NCBI GenBank assembly: GCA_031002005.1
Contig: CM061921.1
Span: forward strand, 146,725,283-146,789,282
Length of the DNA stretch: 64,000 nucleotides
Reading direction: 5' to 3'
DNA from: Vandiemenella viatica
Lineage: Eukaryota > Arthropoda > Insecta > Orthoptera > Morabidae
Numbering within the stretch: the stretch's first letter is position 1; each line of letters opens with the position of its first letter. Positions 1-11,087 of the stretch are shown here, in pieces. The notes below the pieces were generated by a model. It was not told the origin of the DNA and made no database searches. It was given only the letters and a program-made list of their open reading frames with translations. The position numbers and the translations under genes were made by a program.

Positions 1-110
1 TACCCAGGAAGAAATCATCATTCCATACAGTGCCAGGTCTTAGGGGGGACTCAAACCGGGATGCTTGCCCCGGGCAGTAAAATCATGTTTAAAAGTGTGG
101 TAAATGGCAA
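1..110 (-). repeat. tRNA-like repeat fragment at left edge
   Basis: On the minus strand there is a B-box-like string, GGTTTGAGTCC, after a GC-rich stretch, and then CTGGCACTGTATGGAATG. This resembles the head of a tRNA-derived SINE that continues past the window edge. Only one box is visible and no second end can be seen, so the call is tentative. Confidence 0.25.
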
Positions 111-1180
111 ATTCGTGTGGCGGCGACCTTTTTTTAAACTCTACTGCACATAGTGGTAACCTTAGTGGGATGGCAAATTAAAGAATATTTCTATACTGCC
201 TCAGGAGAAAATTTCATGTCTGAAGCGGTGGCAATTTCAAGTTTTTGCCCCAACTCAGAAAATTCCTAGATCCACTACAGATTCCATATATAATTTGAGA
301 ATATGGCCTAGAGATATCCTTTGGGTCTTTAATGCAAAGATTTTCTTCATCAGACCTAAATAAGACAAAAATTTATGTGAAACAAGTTACTTGGTGAGTA
401 CAGGATTTGCAAAGACATATGAAGTAAAAGGTTAGTAATTGAAATGCAACACCAGAACAGGTAGAAGTGAGGAAAGGAATGAGACAGGATAGTGTGTCAG
501 AATTAATTCTATTCATTATTCTAATGAAAGCTTCAGTAATGATTTTTAGAATAGAAGTTTGGTTGTTAGCAAATTGATACTAAGCATCTCTATCAGAGAG
601 GATATTTTGGTGATGGTCCATTGAGGTAAGGAAACTGGGGCACAAAATCTTGTGTCAGGTCCTGCCTTCAATATGGTGGAACAATGTGATGGATGCCCCA
701 GCAGTAGCTACATGTGGTGCAAAGAATGGTAGCTAGATTTTTCTGTGAAAATTAGCACAACGCAAACTCTGTAATGAGCATGACCAAGCAGCCCAATCTT
801 GTAAATAAAATGAAATATCTTTTGGAAAGTTGCAATAATATTACAATACATGGGGTGGTTAAAATACACCTGTTCCTTGTACAAGCATTAAAGGAATCAT
901 TCCCTCATCATTCCACCTCATTTTACAGAAATGTCTTCTAACATGGTGTTTCACAATACAAGGCAAATTAGTTTTGCCCTACTTTCTGCTCTGCATATCA
1001 TTTCATACAGCAAGGTGGGAGAGAAATAAAACTAACTGGTTTGCAACCAAAATTTTGTTTCCTCAACTAATTTTACATGGTTGCTTGTGATTCAATGCCA
1101 ACCAGATATCAGATATTAACTATTTCCCCCCCCCCTTTTTATTCATAAGAGACTCAATGGGTTTAATGCTATCCATATTA
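111..1180. other. AT-rich stretch, nothing recognised
   Basis: Non-coding AT-rich DNA with a C/T run near 1126-1140. I see no open frame with recognisable protein similarity and no clear repeat ends. It is probably intron or intergenic DNA. Confidence 0.5.
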
Positions 1181-1182
1181 TA

Positions 1183-2609
1183 CACAGACGGAAAAAAAAA
1201 TCCCAACACCAAGAAAAATTATTGTAGAGTAATGAAATTTGGACAATGCATTTGTCAAGTTAACATGTTTAATTGATTAAATTTTCAAGATCACAGGTTA
1301 ATTTAAGCTCAAGAAAATGCATTTCAAATGTGAAATACTGTTAAATTAATAGCCGGTGTAACCTCCAGAATTTTGAATGCAAGCCTGCAAACGTGAATGC
1401 ATTGTGTCATACAGGTTTCGAATGTCACTTTGTGGTATGGAGTTCCATGCTTGTTGTACTTGTGCTGTCAATACTGGGACGGTCAGTGCTGGCTGTGGAT
1501 GATGCTGGAGTTGTCGTCCAATGATATCCCATACGTGTTCAATTGGAGACAGATCTGGTGATCTCGCAGGCCAAGGTAACATGTCGACACTCTGTAGAGC
1601 ACGTTGCGAGACAACAGCGGTATGAGGGCGAGCGTTATCCTGTTGAAAAACTCCCCCTTGAATGCTGTTCATGAATGGCAGCACTACAGGTTGAATTACC
1701 AGACTGACGTACAAATTTGCAGTCAGTGTGTTTGGTATAACCACAAGAGTGCTCCTGCTGTCATAGGAAATTGCTCCCCAGACCATGACTCCAGGTGTAG
1801 GTCCAGTGTGTCTAGGCCGCAGACAGTTTGGTTGCAGGCGTTCCCCTGGCCTCCTTCTGACCAACACTCGGCCATCACTGGCACCAAGGCAGAACCTGCT
1901 TTCATCAGAAAACACAACAGATCTCCACTCCGTCCTCCAATGAGCTCTGGCTTGACACCACTGGAGTCGCAAACGGCGATGGCTTGTAGTCAGTGGAATG
2001 CACGCTACAGGGCGCCTGGCTCGGAGCTGTCCTTGAAGTAACCGATTTCTAACAGTTCGTTGTGTCACTGTGGTACCAACTGCAGCTCGAATTTCTGCCG
2101 CAGACGCAGTACGATGCGCCACAGCTGTACGCCGAATACGGCGGTCTTCCCTCTCAGTAGTGCCACGTGGCCTTCCGGAACCCGGTCTTCTTGAGGCAGT
2201 ACCATCCCTTGACCACTGCACCCAACAATCATGCACAGTGGATACATTCCGGCCAAGTCTTTCTGCAATATCGCGAAAAGAAAATCCACCTTCTCGTAGC
2301 CCTATTACACGACCTCGTTCAAACTCGGTGAGCTGTTGATAATGGCTTCTTCGTCTTCTTAAAGGCATTCTTGGCTAACATCAACTCACTATGTCAAATC
2401 TCAGCGGTAAATAACGTTCACAAACTTTACAGCGCGTATTTAAAGCAAACCTGATTTGCAAGCTCTGAGTAGCGCTACTAGCGCCACACTTATGCGCGAA
2501 GCGCGAAATTTGAATCGATGTCATCTTTCAGATGTATAAACACGCCTACCAAATTTCGTTTATCTAACACAAGTCTTTCTTGGTGTTGGGATTTTTTTTT
2601 CCGTCTGTG
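1183..2609 (-). mobile_element. Complete Tc1/mariner-superfamily transposon
   Basis: The element is bounded by perfect 34-bp terminal inverted repeats at 1183-1216 and 2576-2609, beginning CACAGACGG, then an A-run and TCCCAACACC. A TA dinucleotide flanks each end (1181-1182 and 2610-2611), the target duplication of this superfamily. Weaker inverted similarity continues inward, with a shared GAAATTTGG. The 1427-bp length and a single uninterrupted transposase frame make this look like a young and possibly autonomous copy. Whether it is active cannot be judged from one copy. Confidence 0.93.
1346..2368 (-). CDS. Tc1-like transposase, 340 aa, apparently intact
   Basis: A cut-and-paste DDE transposase that would bind the terminal repeats and move the element in the nucleus. 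An N-terminal helix-turn-helix region covers about residues 10-60 (LTEFERGRVIGLREGG, then FSFRDIAERLGR), followed by an Arg-rich GRPRGT linker near 65-70. A second HTH-like part covers about 85-125. Catalytic motifs are VVFSDESRF (Asp155), FQQDNARPHTA (Asp244) and SPDLSPIEHVW (Glu277). The length is normal for Tc1 transposases. I count 32 residues between the second Asp and the Glu, against 34 in the classic Tc1 signature; the same spacing is familiar from other arthropod proteins with DNARPHTA and PWPARSPDLSPIEHVW. There are no stops or frameshifts. The ATG start gives a basic N terminus and lies about 240 bp inside the right repeat. Confidence 0.93.
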   Translation of the reverse strand: MPLRRRRSHYQQLTEFERGRVIGLREGGFSFRDIAERLGRNVSTVHDCWVQWSRDGTASRRPGSGRPRGTTEREDRRIRRTAVAHRTASAAEIRAAVGTTVTQRTVRNRLLQGQLRARRPVACIPLTTSHRRLRLQWCQARAHWRTEWRSVVFSDESRFCLGASDGRVLVRRRPGERLQPNCLRPRHTGPTPGVMVWGAISYDSRSTLVVIPNTLTANLYVSLVIQPVVLPFMNSIQGGVFQQDNARPHTAVVSQRALQSVDMLPWPARSPDLSPIEHVWDIIGRQLQHHPQPALTVPVLTAQVQQAWNSIPQSDIRNLYDTMHSRLQACIQNSGGYTGY

Positions 2610-2611
2610 TA

Positions 2612-3339
2612 TTCCTATACTAAGTGGTTCCTTTCACTTGCTCCCAATCATTACAGTCTATGTCCTCAATTATTTGTTTGATATACTCTTTATTTTCTCT
2701 TTTACTGTTTCCAATACAAGAAATTAATTAGTTAATGTCTTATAATGAGTTCCACTATTCTGTCTCCTCTATCTTAAACTCTTCCATAATCTTCTTACCT
2801 AAACCATCAATTCCTGAACACATTATTTAAAACAAATCTATTGCAGTTCTTCTCTCATTCTTATATAAAAAACAGTTTAACAATAACATACCACATGGTA
2901 GCAATGTGCAAAATTTCACCTTTGTTTTATTTATGAATTAAATGAATATTACAATTATTAATTAGGACTGACAGTAAACCAATCCTGTAAACAGATTTGA
3001 TGATTTTATACGTATATGTAACCTCACATAATGGTGCCAAGGTGTTCACTAAGATCTGTCAGTGTTCACGACAGACTACTTCTGTATTTGACTAAGAAAA
3101 AAAATATATATATATATCATTATTTTAAAGTGAATCACAAAATCACTTCATTAACATGACATTTGATAGTGAAAATCTGTTTACCTCACATTACATGACT
3201 GTTTTCATACATATAAATCAGCACCAACAAAATGTTTAGTTCTGTAACTGTGATTTGTCACCACATCTTTAATGGTATGATCATAGTACTGGTATTGGGT
3301 AGGTAAGGACAAAATATGATACACTTTCAATAAAATTCA
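2612..3339. other. AT-rich stretch, nothing recognised
   Basis: AT-rich non-coding DNA with a short TA-repeat near 3104-3116. No frame, repeat end or RNA gene can be supported. Confidence 0.5.
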
Positions 3340-3605
3340 CAAAATTTTTTTACTGTTTTTTATAAGCTTATGGCTTTACACTTCGTCAACATCATTGTCA
3401 TTACAGGCAGGCATGGAATGGGGGAAAGAGAGGGGAGGGGGCAAGGAATTGGAAGGACATCAGGAATGGCCTTCTTGAAGGCATTTGCCAAGAGCAGACT
3501 TGGGAAACCAAAATCTGTATGACTGGGTTGGGTTTAAGCTCATATCCTCCTGAATGCCAGGCCTGTGTGTTACAAATTCACATGAACCCTTTGTGCTATA
3601 AACTG
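3340..3605 (-). repeat. tRNA-derived SINE, copy 1
   Basis: A member of the SINE family seen at least seven times here. On the plus strand it reads as a T-run near 3345, then CGTCAACATCATTGTCATTA, a purine-rich block, GGAATGGCCTTCTTGAAGG and a closing ATCCTCCTGAATGCCAGGC. The RNA sense is therefore minus, with the tRNA-like head at high coordinates and the A-rich tail at low coordinates. This copy is more diverged than those at 31805 and 53355. Confidence 0.7.
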
Positions 3606-4438
3606 CTCATTATATTTTGAAATAGATACACAAAACAATCAAAAGAATTTTGTTCAAAACATTGCATACTGTAGTTCAAAAAAATAGTGAACTGCACACA
3701 TTCACAGAAGAAAAAAAAAGTCTAATTTATTTTTGCTGCCCTCAACACCTATTCCATTCATCATATAGCACAGAAGAGTAATTATATAAGATGATCATAA
3801 TTACACCATTGTCCTGATATTTTTTTAAAAAATGGATCTTGAAATAATTTCATACAATTGGGACTTGGATATATCAAATACAACTACTGAGCTAAGTAGT
3901 TTCATAAAAATCTGCTAAAAAGAATTTATAACTTCCTGATTCCCACTTTTTGTGTACAATGCACTCTTTTTCAATTTTTGTGAAATTTCATCCATGCCGT
4001 TTAAGTCTAAAGTTTTTTAAATAACTTTCTGGTGAGTAGTGCGCTCCAATTATACATTCTGAATTTGTAAAAGTTAATGTTAAAGGCTAACTAATTAAGT
4101 GTGACCATATATGATTACTGATTTTAAACTAATCGATTTCTCAACCTGTGATTAAAAAAAACTGATTAAAAAAACTTCATTAAGATGGTTTGAAAATGCA
4201 TAGAAATATTACAGTACAAAGAAAGTCATATGACTTCAACTTTCCCCCTCACATTTTTAACTTCATGCAGCATCTGAGGAACTAAAACGTACATCTGCGT
4301 CTCCTGTGATCAAATAACTATATGGTGCCATTAGTAACTATTTTATTACAGCAATTACTCCAAAATATTTAAAGTCTACTGCATTATATCTAGTAAAAAC
4401 TGAACAGCTGGTGTATTGGGAAAACACGAACTACTCAC
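3606..4438. other. Nothing recognised
   Basis: AT-rich DNA with A-runs near 3710. No exon or repeat boundary could be supported. Confidence 0.45.
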
Positions 4439-4554
4439 CTGTGAAGATCCACTTGAACTTTGCTTCGGGGCAGGGAAGTGCTGTCCACTCTGTGCAGGCT
4501 TCAGCCCACATTCTAAGGGAGATTCACTATCCTCACACTTCTCAGGGTTTGACT
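4439..4554 (-). CDS. Candidate internal exon, unidentified
   Basis: The minus strand has an open segment of 38 codons starting SNPEKCEDSESP and ending KQSSSGSSQ. It is followed by a textbook donor, CAG|GTGAGT, at 4431-4438. The candidate acceptor is GATACAG at 4555 and upward; its pyrimidine tract is poor. With that acceptor the exon takes in a 1-nt phase and ends in phase 0. The Ser/Glu/Pro-rich composition would suit a disordered part of a regulatory protein, and the strand agrees with TAF3, so it could be a far 3' TAF3 exon or belong to another gene. I do not recognise it, and a chance frame cannot be ruled out. Confidence 0.3.
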
Positions 4555-4556
4555 CT

Positions 4557-5667
4557 GTATCACACACGGCAATTTATCAGCTGCCTGCATGATCACATGC
4601 AGGCACTTCATGCAATAGCTTACCACCAAACTTGCCAAATGCATTTGCTCTCATTAATACATATAAACTGATATGCTAAATATGAGATGCATTTTTGTAG
4701 TATTGTAACACTAACTACAATACAGACAATTTAAAGACAATAACTGCAAACATCAATGAGGAAGTAAGAGTTGTAATTCATATTATGCAGGGAAAAGATC
4801 TTCCTAATAAATTTTAATGGACTTTAATATTTAGTTTAAGCAACCCATGCATGCTTTATATTAGTGTAACACAGCATTAATAAGGTTAAATAAATAAAGT
4901 TAGGGCAAAAGTTGACCCAAACTTTATTGCCAATATTAAAATTACTATTCAAACGGAGAAAACCATCCTAAAAGATAAAATCCCAGTAGTTAAAAAGTTT
5001 CCCATTTTATTCAAAGTTGAAACTCAGAACACAAATTGGCTAACACTCACGTAAACACTACCAATGCAAGTTATGACAAATCATTAAATTTTTCACTCTT
5101 TTAAGTTTACACGCTATTGATAAGAAGTACATAGAATGCAACAGAGAAACTGATAACACAGTCAGCTTTTAAAGCTGGAAAATAATTAAAATTCATGGCT
5201 GCTGCAGTGTGTGAATGAAGGATATTCATTTTCTTTGACTTCAAAACAATCAAAAACATTCAGAAAAAAAAAAAAAAAATTGCTCAAATAACTTATCTTT
5301 TAAGCCCATAATACAAGTTTCAAAAGTTTGAAGATGACTGGGAGAAATTCTGAGGCTATTAACTTTATTGAGGTTTTGTACTACCAGTTATTGAGGTTTT
5401 GAACCATCAGTTATAACTAATAAAGTACTTTCATTTAAATCACTGACAGAATGTAATGTAGGAATGGGATGTTTAAAATCACAAGTCATCTGGTCTTTTA
5501 ATTCATTCTGAATGTCTTTGGTGTACACTACATACGAGATATTTGTGAATATTTATGTCTATACTAATACAATTTTAAAAAATTATATTAAAATAAAAAA
5601 ATTGTCTTACCAGGTCAGGAGAGGCGTGTAAATCAGATGTTGATTTACAGGATAACAATCCAAATAC
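4557..5667. other. Nothing recognised
   Basis: AT-rich DNA with a long A-run near 5264-5279. No coding frame or repeat structure could be supported before the foldback element begins. Confidence 0.45.
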
Positions 5668-6826
5668 CTCAACCTAATACTGTTCGCCCTGGTGGGCCTT
5701 CGTTTATTGATCTATGTCTGTAAAGAAAACATGTACATTAAGTGGCCAAGTAGCTGTAATGATTTATGGTTGTGTCAGTATACAGAATGTCGTGGGTTCT
5801 ATTCCCACTTTACAAAAATATTTTTATTTTCTATGTGCACTTAATTTCACTACTATTTGCTGCTTATAGCATTACAGATTCATTTTTACTAAGATTCACC
5901 AAAATAATATTTTGTTTTATCTCCAAAGGATTATCAAGTTTTTAGGTAAAAAATGCAATAAAAACATTTAAAACATAAACTGCTTCCACACCAGGAAAAT
6001 TTGAGAAAATTATGCTTCCACAAACACAAATTTTTCTTGTTATTGAAGTTGGAAAGAATATTTAATTTTTATTTGTAAATTACTGATATTTTTCCATTAA
6101 ACTGGAACCACACCAGACGAATTTATCATACCAGTAAATACAAACCACGCAAAATGTGGAGAATAACTGAATTTATTTTAATGGCATATTTATTTTTAGA
6201 AACTTCACAACAACAGGAGTTGGTAATAAAATGCTTTGTCAGAATTATATCATCTGTCAAAAATTCTAATAAAAGCACTTCCAAACATTCCCTAACCGTT
6301 GTAAGATAAGTGTGCAGCTGCTGCTATAATACATTCCATTATTCGCCATATGCGTCTGTACTTACTGATATTATAAATTCATCACGTATGATTCCAGTTT
6401 AATGAAGAAAAAAATCAGAAAATTACAAATTAAAATGAAACATTCTTTCCAACTTCAATAATATGAAGAATTTGCGACTGTGGAAGAATATCTTGTCTCA
6501 AATATTACCGGTTTGGTAGTAATTTATACTTTTATTTAAGAACTAGTTACTCCTTTGAAGACAAACTAGAGTTTTTGCAAGAATGAATCTTTAATGCTAT
6601 AAACAGTAAAATAGTAGCGAAATTAAATTCACATAGAAAATAAAAATATTTTCACCAAATTGGGATCGAATGCATGACACAACAATAAATCCATGCAGCT
6701 ACTTGGCTGTTTAATGTTTCTGATACTTCTACAGATATAGATCAACCATTTAAAATTTCACAATTTTTAATGCTCAATTTCTCCTAAACGAAGGCTCACC
6801 AGGGCAAACAGTACTACAGTGAGATG
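5668..6826. mobile_element. Foldback element with long inverted arms
   Basis: The left arm (about 5668-6110) and right arm (about 6385-6826) are inverted copies of each other around a spacer of about 275 bp. Outer anchors are TACTGTTCGCCCTGGTGGGC on the left and, inverted, TACTGTTTGCCCTGGTGAGC on the right. Inner anchors include CTTCAATAACAAG-like strings and TTAAACTGGAA with its inverted partner TTCCAGTTTAA. The arms differ by many substitutions, so the insertion is old. No transposase is encoded. I could not define a target duplication. Each arm carries a tRNA-like T-arm (see the 5735-5812 entry). Confidence 0.8.
5735..5812 (+). repeat. tRNA-like segment inside foldback arm
   Basis: GTGGG-TTCTATT-CCCAC at about 5792-5808 has the geometry of a tRNA T-arm: a 5-bp stem and a 7-nt loop. 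About 55 bases upstream, TGGCCAAGTAGCTG resembles an A box. The inverted partner near 6660-6676 keeps TTCGATCCC, so the ancestral string was probably close to GGGTTCGATCCC. It reads as a tRNA-derived SINE head trapped in the inverted repeat. A functional tRNA is unlikely, because no cloverleaf is complete. Confidence 0.5.
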
Positions 6827-7104
6827 CCTTAAGTGTTAAACTATAAATTCACATTGGTCATTCTCCATTTCTGATTTCCACACTGAAGACCTCTCCTTGT
6901 TAGGCGTAAAACACAATTCTATTAAAATACAAGGTTTCAACTTAAAATGCATCTTCAAAAATTAAAATAACAAATCAAGATACAAAATTTGGGCATGAAG
7001 TAAGAAAAATGAGATGTTCAAATATTTATTTACTGCCTTTTGTTTAGTCCACTTTCGCAGGATTATGATAGCCGAGTGTAGCATCAAGAGATCAGTGAAA
7101 TTAT

Positions 7105-7166
7105 CTTCTACAGTTTCTTTTTCTTACTAATAATAAAATTCAAATTTGGCCAGAAACCTAGGAGTG
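7105..7166 (+). repeat. Direct repeat, copy A
   Basis: About 62 bases, anchored by CTTCTACAG, TTTTTCTTACTAA and AATAAAATTCAAATT, recur at 8116-8177 with about nine differences. The two copies lie about 1 kb apart in the same orientation and flank the AT microsatellite and palindromic element. Confidence 0.7.
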
Positions 7167-7399
7167 TTGGACAAGAAATTTTTGACCTTTTGATAAAGAC
7201 TAGTTTATTCATCAATAGTTCTTGTCCTTTTTTCAACATAAAGGAAATTGTGCATAAAGTAGATCAAGATTTACACCTGTTAGGATTCCCCGCTCCCCCC
7301 TCCCCGCTTAACTGGGTCGTTACATCCTATCAATTACCACAGTCATTAAGTAGAACCATTTGGAAATGAGTGTGTCCAAAGAGGAACATTACTTCAAGT

Positions 7400-7402
<3 letters not shown>

Positions 7403-7431
<29 letters not shown>
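7403..7431. repeat. (AT)n microsatellite
   Basis: About 14 uninterrupted AT units, just left of the palindromic element at 7461. Confidence 0.95.
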
Positions 7432-7433
<2 letters not shown>

Positions 7434-7460
7434 AAGGAAAAAGAAAACTGCTTTAGGCAA

Positions 7461-7758
7461 TATAAATTGCAAGGAAAGGGAAAATGACTCATCACTCACC
7501 AAAGTTGAAGGCAGCGACGAGAGAACAACATGTATCACGAACACACAAATATACACAATATTTCGGTTATTAAACCCTATTCATGTTGGAGAAAATGAGT
7601 CATGAGGTAGCAACCTTTGGCGTGTGCACACCTCCCGAATAAGGTTTAATAACCGAAATATTGTGTATATTTGTGTGTTCGTGATACATGTTCTTCTCTC
7701 ATCACTGCCTTCAACTTTGGTGAGTGATGAGTCATTTTCCCTTTCCTTGCAATTTATA
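7461..7758. mobile_element. Near-perfect palindromic MITE
   Basis: Two 122-nt arms, 7461-7582 and 7637-7758, are reverse complements with four mismatches by my count. They are separated by a 54-nt spacer. Strings in the arms include TTGCAAGGAAAGGGAAAATG, CACCAAAGTTGAAGG and CGAAATATTGTG. The high arm identity implies recent insertion or gene conversion between arms. A diverged relative of one arm lies at about 54405-54535. The inner ends carry GGTTTAATAACC followed by GAAATATTGTG, the same 3' string as the Penelope terminus at 37613. Confidence 0.88.
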
Positions 7759-8115
7759 TATATACACAAGAACTTAAAAACCAAAAAACTTAAGCTATTG
7801 AAAATATAAAAAGAAGAATTAGATTTGGTGATTGCAATTGCACAATTAAATGTGGCATAAAGCTATTAATTCATAAAGGCTTAGATGCCTAAAAGGAAGT
7901 ACATTATGAAGCGTGTTAAATGAAAGAAAAACTAATGTGCAATTTCATGGTAAAATATTACAGACATCATCAAAAAAAAAATATACATGAAGACACAAAA
8001 TTGGAGCAAGACATATGGCAAATCTACAGAAATCCCTAACTGTAAAGCAACCAACACAAAATAACGAGTAATAAGTGAAAACATTTTTGCAGTGTTACAG
8101 AAAGAGGAGTTTTAC
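7759..8115. other. Nothing recognised
   Basis: AT-rich DNA between the palindromic element and the second direct-repeat copy. Confidence 0.45.
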
Positions 8116-8177
8116 CTTCTACAGTAGATTTTTCTTACTAACAATAAAATTCAAATTAGGCCAGAAGCCTGGAAGAG
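8116..8177 (+). repeat. Direct repeat, copy B
   Basis: Second copy of the repeat at 7105-7166, with the same CTTCTACAG start and the AATAAAATTCAAATT core. Confidence 0.7.
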
Positions 8178-9959
8178 CATTTTTCACACAAGTACTGAAA
8201 GAACACTAAAACTTGATGAAAAAAAAAAGAGCATTTTCTTTCAAATATACTTCAACTAATAACTTTTATTTGCAAACATTCCTAACAAAAATCATCAGTA
8301 TCATAGGACTGTTGATACTGATACCAGAACATCAAACAATTTCACTTTAACACTTACTCTATGTTGTTAATAAGATGTTGCTGATTATGAACCACTATGA
8401 AATGAAAGAATGGAAAGGATGAAGCCTGCAAGGAATTGAAAAGGTGATGATTAACAAATGTAAACAAGGAGAAAAATAGGAATCTACACTTACCACAGGT
8501 GGCTGCAGGGAGGTACTTTTATGTAAACACGAACATGGAACAGTTAAAAAAAAATTGGGCTTGTACTTTTTGTCAACAGTAAAATAAAAAAAGCAAATGA
8601 TGGCGACAACTCATTTCCTAATGGTGGTTAGCTGCATGAAAAGTAGGGGAGGAGGAAAATTACAAACTAACAAGGAGACCATCCAACATGTTAAGAATGG
8701 ATTTCGCTCTCTCGCAAATATGTTGAAGTGTATTCACCTGATATGACGGTGTTACAGTCATTTCTTCAAATGCGCCCTAGTTTTTTAGATGTTCGCTTGC
8801 AAAATTCCCAATGGTTTTTAAATGCCAGAATAATAGCCATGTGTTTTCAATTGGCAGTGTGGTGCAGGTGGTCATGTAACCACTCTCTAATTTGCAGATA
8901 CTACCAAATATTTTTTATCTTCTGAAATTGTTGAGGATAATTTTTTTTAAATTTTATTTTTTACTTCATTTACATACTTTTAGTGTGTGAAATAATATTA
9001 AAAATGAATCACGTTACTTATAATCGATACAACAAACACAGTTTGGGCCAATATATCAACAATGGCTTCATAATATGCCTTGCCCATAGCCACTGAAAAT
9101 GAAGAAATTTGATCAGGAGGTGAACCTGTTAGTAAATTTGAATCTCACAAAAGCATTTTACAACATTTACAAGTCACTTATCTTTTCATTTCCCCATTGA
9201 GCTCCATTTTGTTGATTTTTTTGTCACATACATTATTTTATTTTCAACTATTTATACACTACCACTGTATGGAATTAAAAATATCGGTTGTAAAAAAAAA
9301 ATCTTCTGGATGTTATATATTTAATTTAAAATATTACTTGATGAAATATAAGTACAGAAATGACAAAGATGAAGCAAAAAACAACATACCTATCTTTTTA
9401 ATACATCAATACAATAACTTTATTAACAACAAACAAAAAATAATGTAAGAACAGAAATTTTTCTGGTTTTGTGATTACAATGAAATCTTCACAGGTGTAA
9501 GGCCGGATTACATTGTATTGTCAAAAACAATCTGATAATACACATGGGAAAAAAAATTATTTTCTGAAATAATGATTCTGTATTATATGTATTGGGAGTG
9601 AGATGCATTGTTGTAGTCTTATAACAACATTACCTTAAGAACCCACTAATTCTGAGTCATCTAGCCTCCCTCACCCCAACTCCAAGCACATAATCTACAA
9701 GTGGTGCCCCTGTTGAGCTGAGCAACCCAATGGAAGGTTTGGTTACTCAACCCCAGTGGTTGGCAAGCAATTCAGTGTGGGAAAGGAACCAATCTGTCAT
9801 TGAAGCAGGTGTGGTGATTAAGCTTCACCCTTAGGAGTTCATGATGAATGACATTAAGGTTAAATTCTCCAGAGTTAAAAAAGCCCCATAATCGGATCTC
9901 CGGCCAGAGCGGCTTTGATGTCTCAAAAATGTAGTTTTGTAACAGTAAAACTCTAACTT
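8178..9959. other. Nothing firmly recognised; possible RTE 5' flank at the end
   Basis: AT-rich DNA without a supported gene. The less AT-rich part from about 9640 to 9920 may be the 5' untranslated part of the retrotransposon that follows, but no motif proves this. Confidence 0.4.
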
Positions 9960-10339
9960 TGCAAGTTCAGAATTGGGAAATTACAGGCATGAAGAAATTG
10001 AAGAACAACTCATTAAGATCAATTGGAGCACTGTTGGCCTGAGTTAAGCACATTGTAAAGATGAAGACAGTTTCCTTCAAAATTTGGGCAATCTGTTTTA
10101 CTTCTGCGATGAGCCTGAAAATAAACTGAAAGGAGTTGGATTCATAATAAACAACAAAATCACTGGTAAGATATCTGTGCATGAAGCTGAATAACTAGTC
10201 TGGTTATAAATTTTTCAAAAAGGTGCAAAGTACATTTCGTGCAGGACTATGTCCCCACTTCAAGCCACTAAGATGAAGAGATAGAAAACTTTTATGAAAA
10301 CCTAATTGAAACTAGCAAGAAAGGAAGTGACTGTCACTT

Positions 10340-10600
10340 CAAACTGATTATTCGTGGCTTTAATGCCAAGCTTGGCACATGGAAACACGGTGACTTGGTG
10401 GTCGGCAATTACTGGATTGCTGAAAGAAATGACAAAGGAGAGAGTCTGGTACATTTTGCTGAATACTCAAAAATGTCTATCATGAACACGTTTTTCTAGA
10501 AGCATCTTTCCAGAAAGTGGTCATGAAGAAGCCCAAACTTTAGGATTAAAAATGAGATAGATTTTGTTCTTCTGAATTCTCCTCACACTGTTATGTATGA
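10340..10600 (+). pseudogene. RTE endonuclease domain remnant
   Basis: The apurinic-type endonuclease would nick target DNA for target-primed reverse transcription. The frame shows RGFNAKLGTWKHGDLVVG, where the family has GDFNAK. It then shows ERNDKGESLVHFAEYSKM and NTFF, followed by a stop at about 10498 and more similarity (NEIDFVLLNS) after it. Gly-to-Arg in the GDFNAK motif and the stop show loss of function. Confidence 0.8.
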
Positions 10601-11087
10601 GCAAAAAGAAATACTCTCTTAAGAAACCAAGCCAAAATTATTAATTTTAAAACCTTGGAGGGAATTAAAAGACGAATTTCAATCAACATGCAAAAGCAAG
10701 CTTCATGAAACTAAAGACCTGGTGGCAGTGTTAGCCACAAGTGCACAAGAAGGTGTTAGTGTGTCATAATACCATCCTAAAGAGCAAATTCAGCGATAAA
10801 AAAAGACCTATTAAAATAGAGGAGGGAAATGAGGATTTGGTCCGATTATGAAAAGATAGAGTATTCTGAGCAGTGTAAAACTTTGAGGAAAGTAATGAAC
10901 GCTGATATAAAGAAGTACAGTGAACACATCATAAAGGATAGCTAAGAGAAGAAAAAAAGTTTAAAGAGAGTAAAGTGAAAGTTCATGGTTGGTAAGAAGC
11001 AGATAATAGCAATGGATGGAAACAATGGCAGACTAAGATGAAATTCTAGAATTAATCAGATGTTTTTATAACAACTTACATAGAAGT

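Noticed and set aside
1604..2041. A 145-codon plus-strand frame in the Tc1 element
   Set aside because: It overlaps the transposase on the other strand and has no known motif.
5735..5812. A tRNA gene
   Set aside because: Only a T-arm and a weak A box can be seen. No acceptor stem or anticodon arm closes, and the string sits in a foldback arm.
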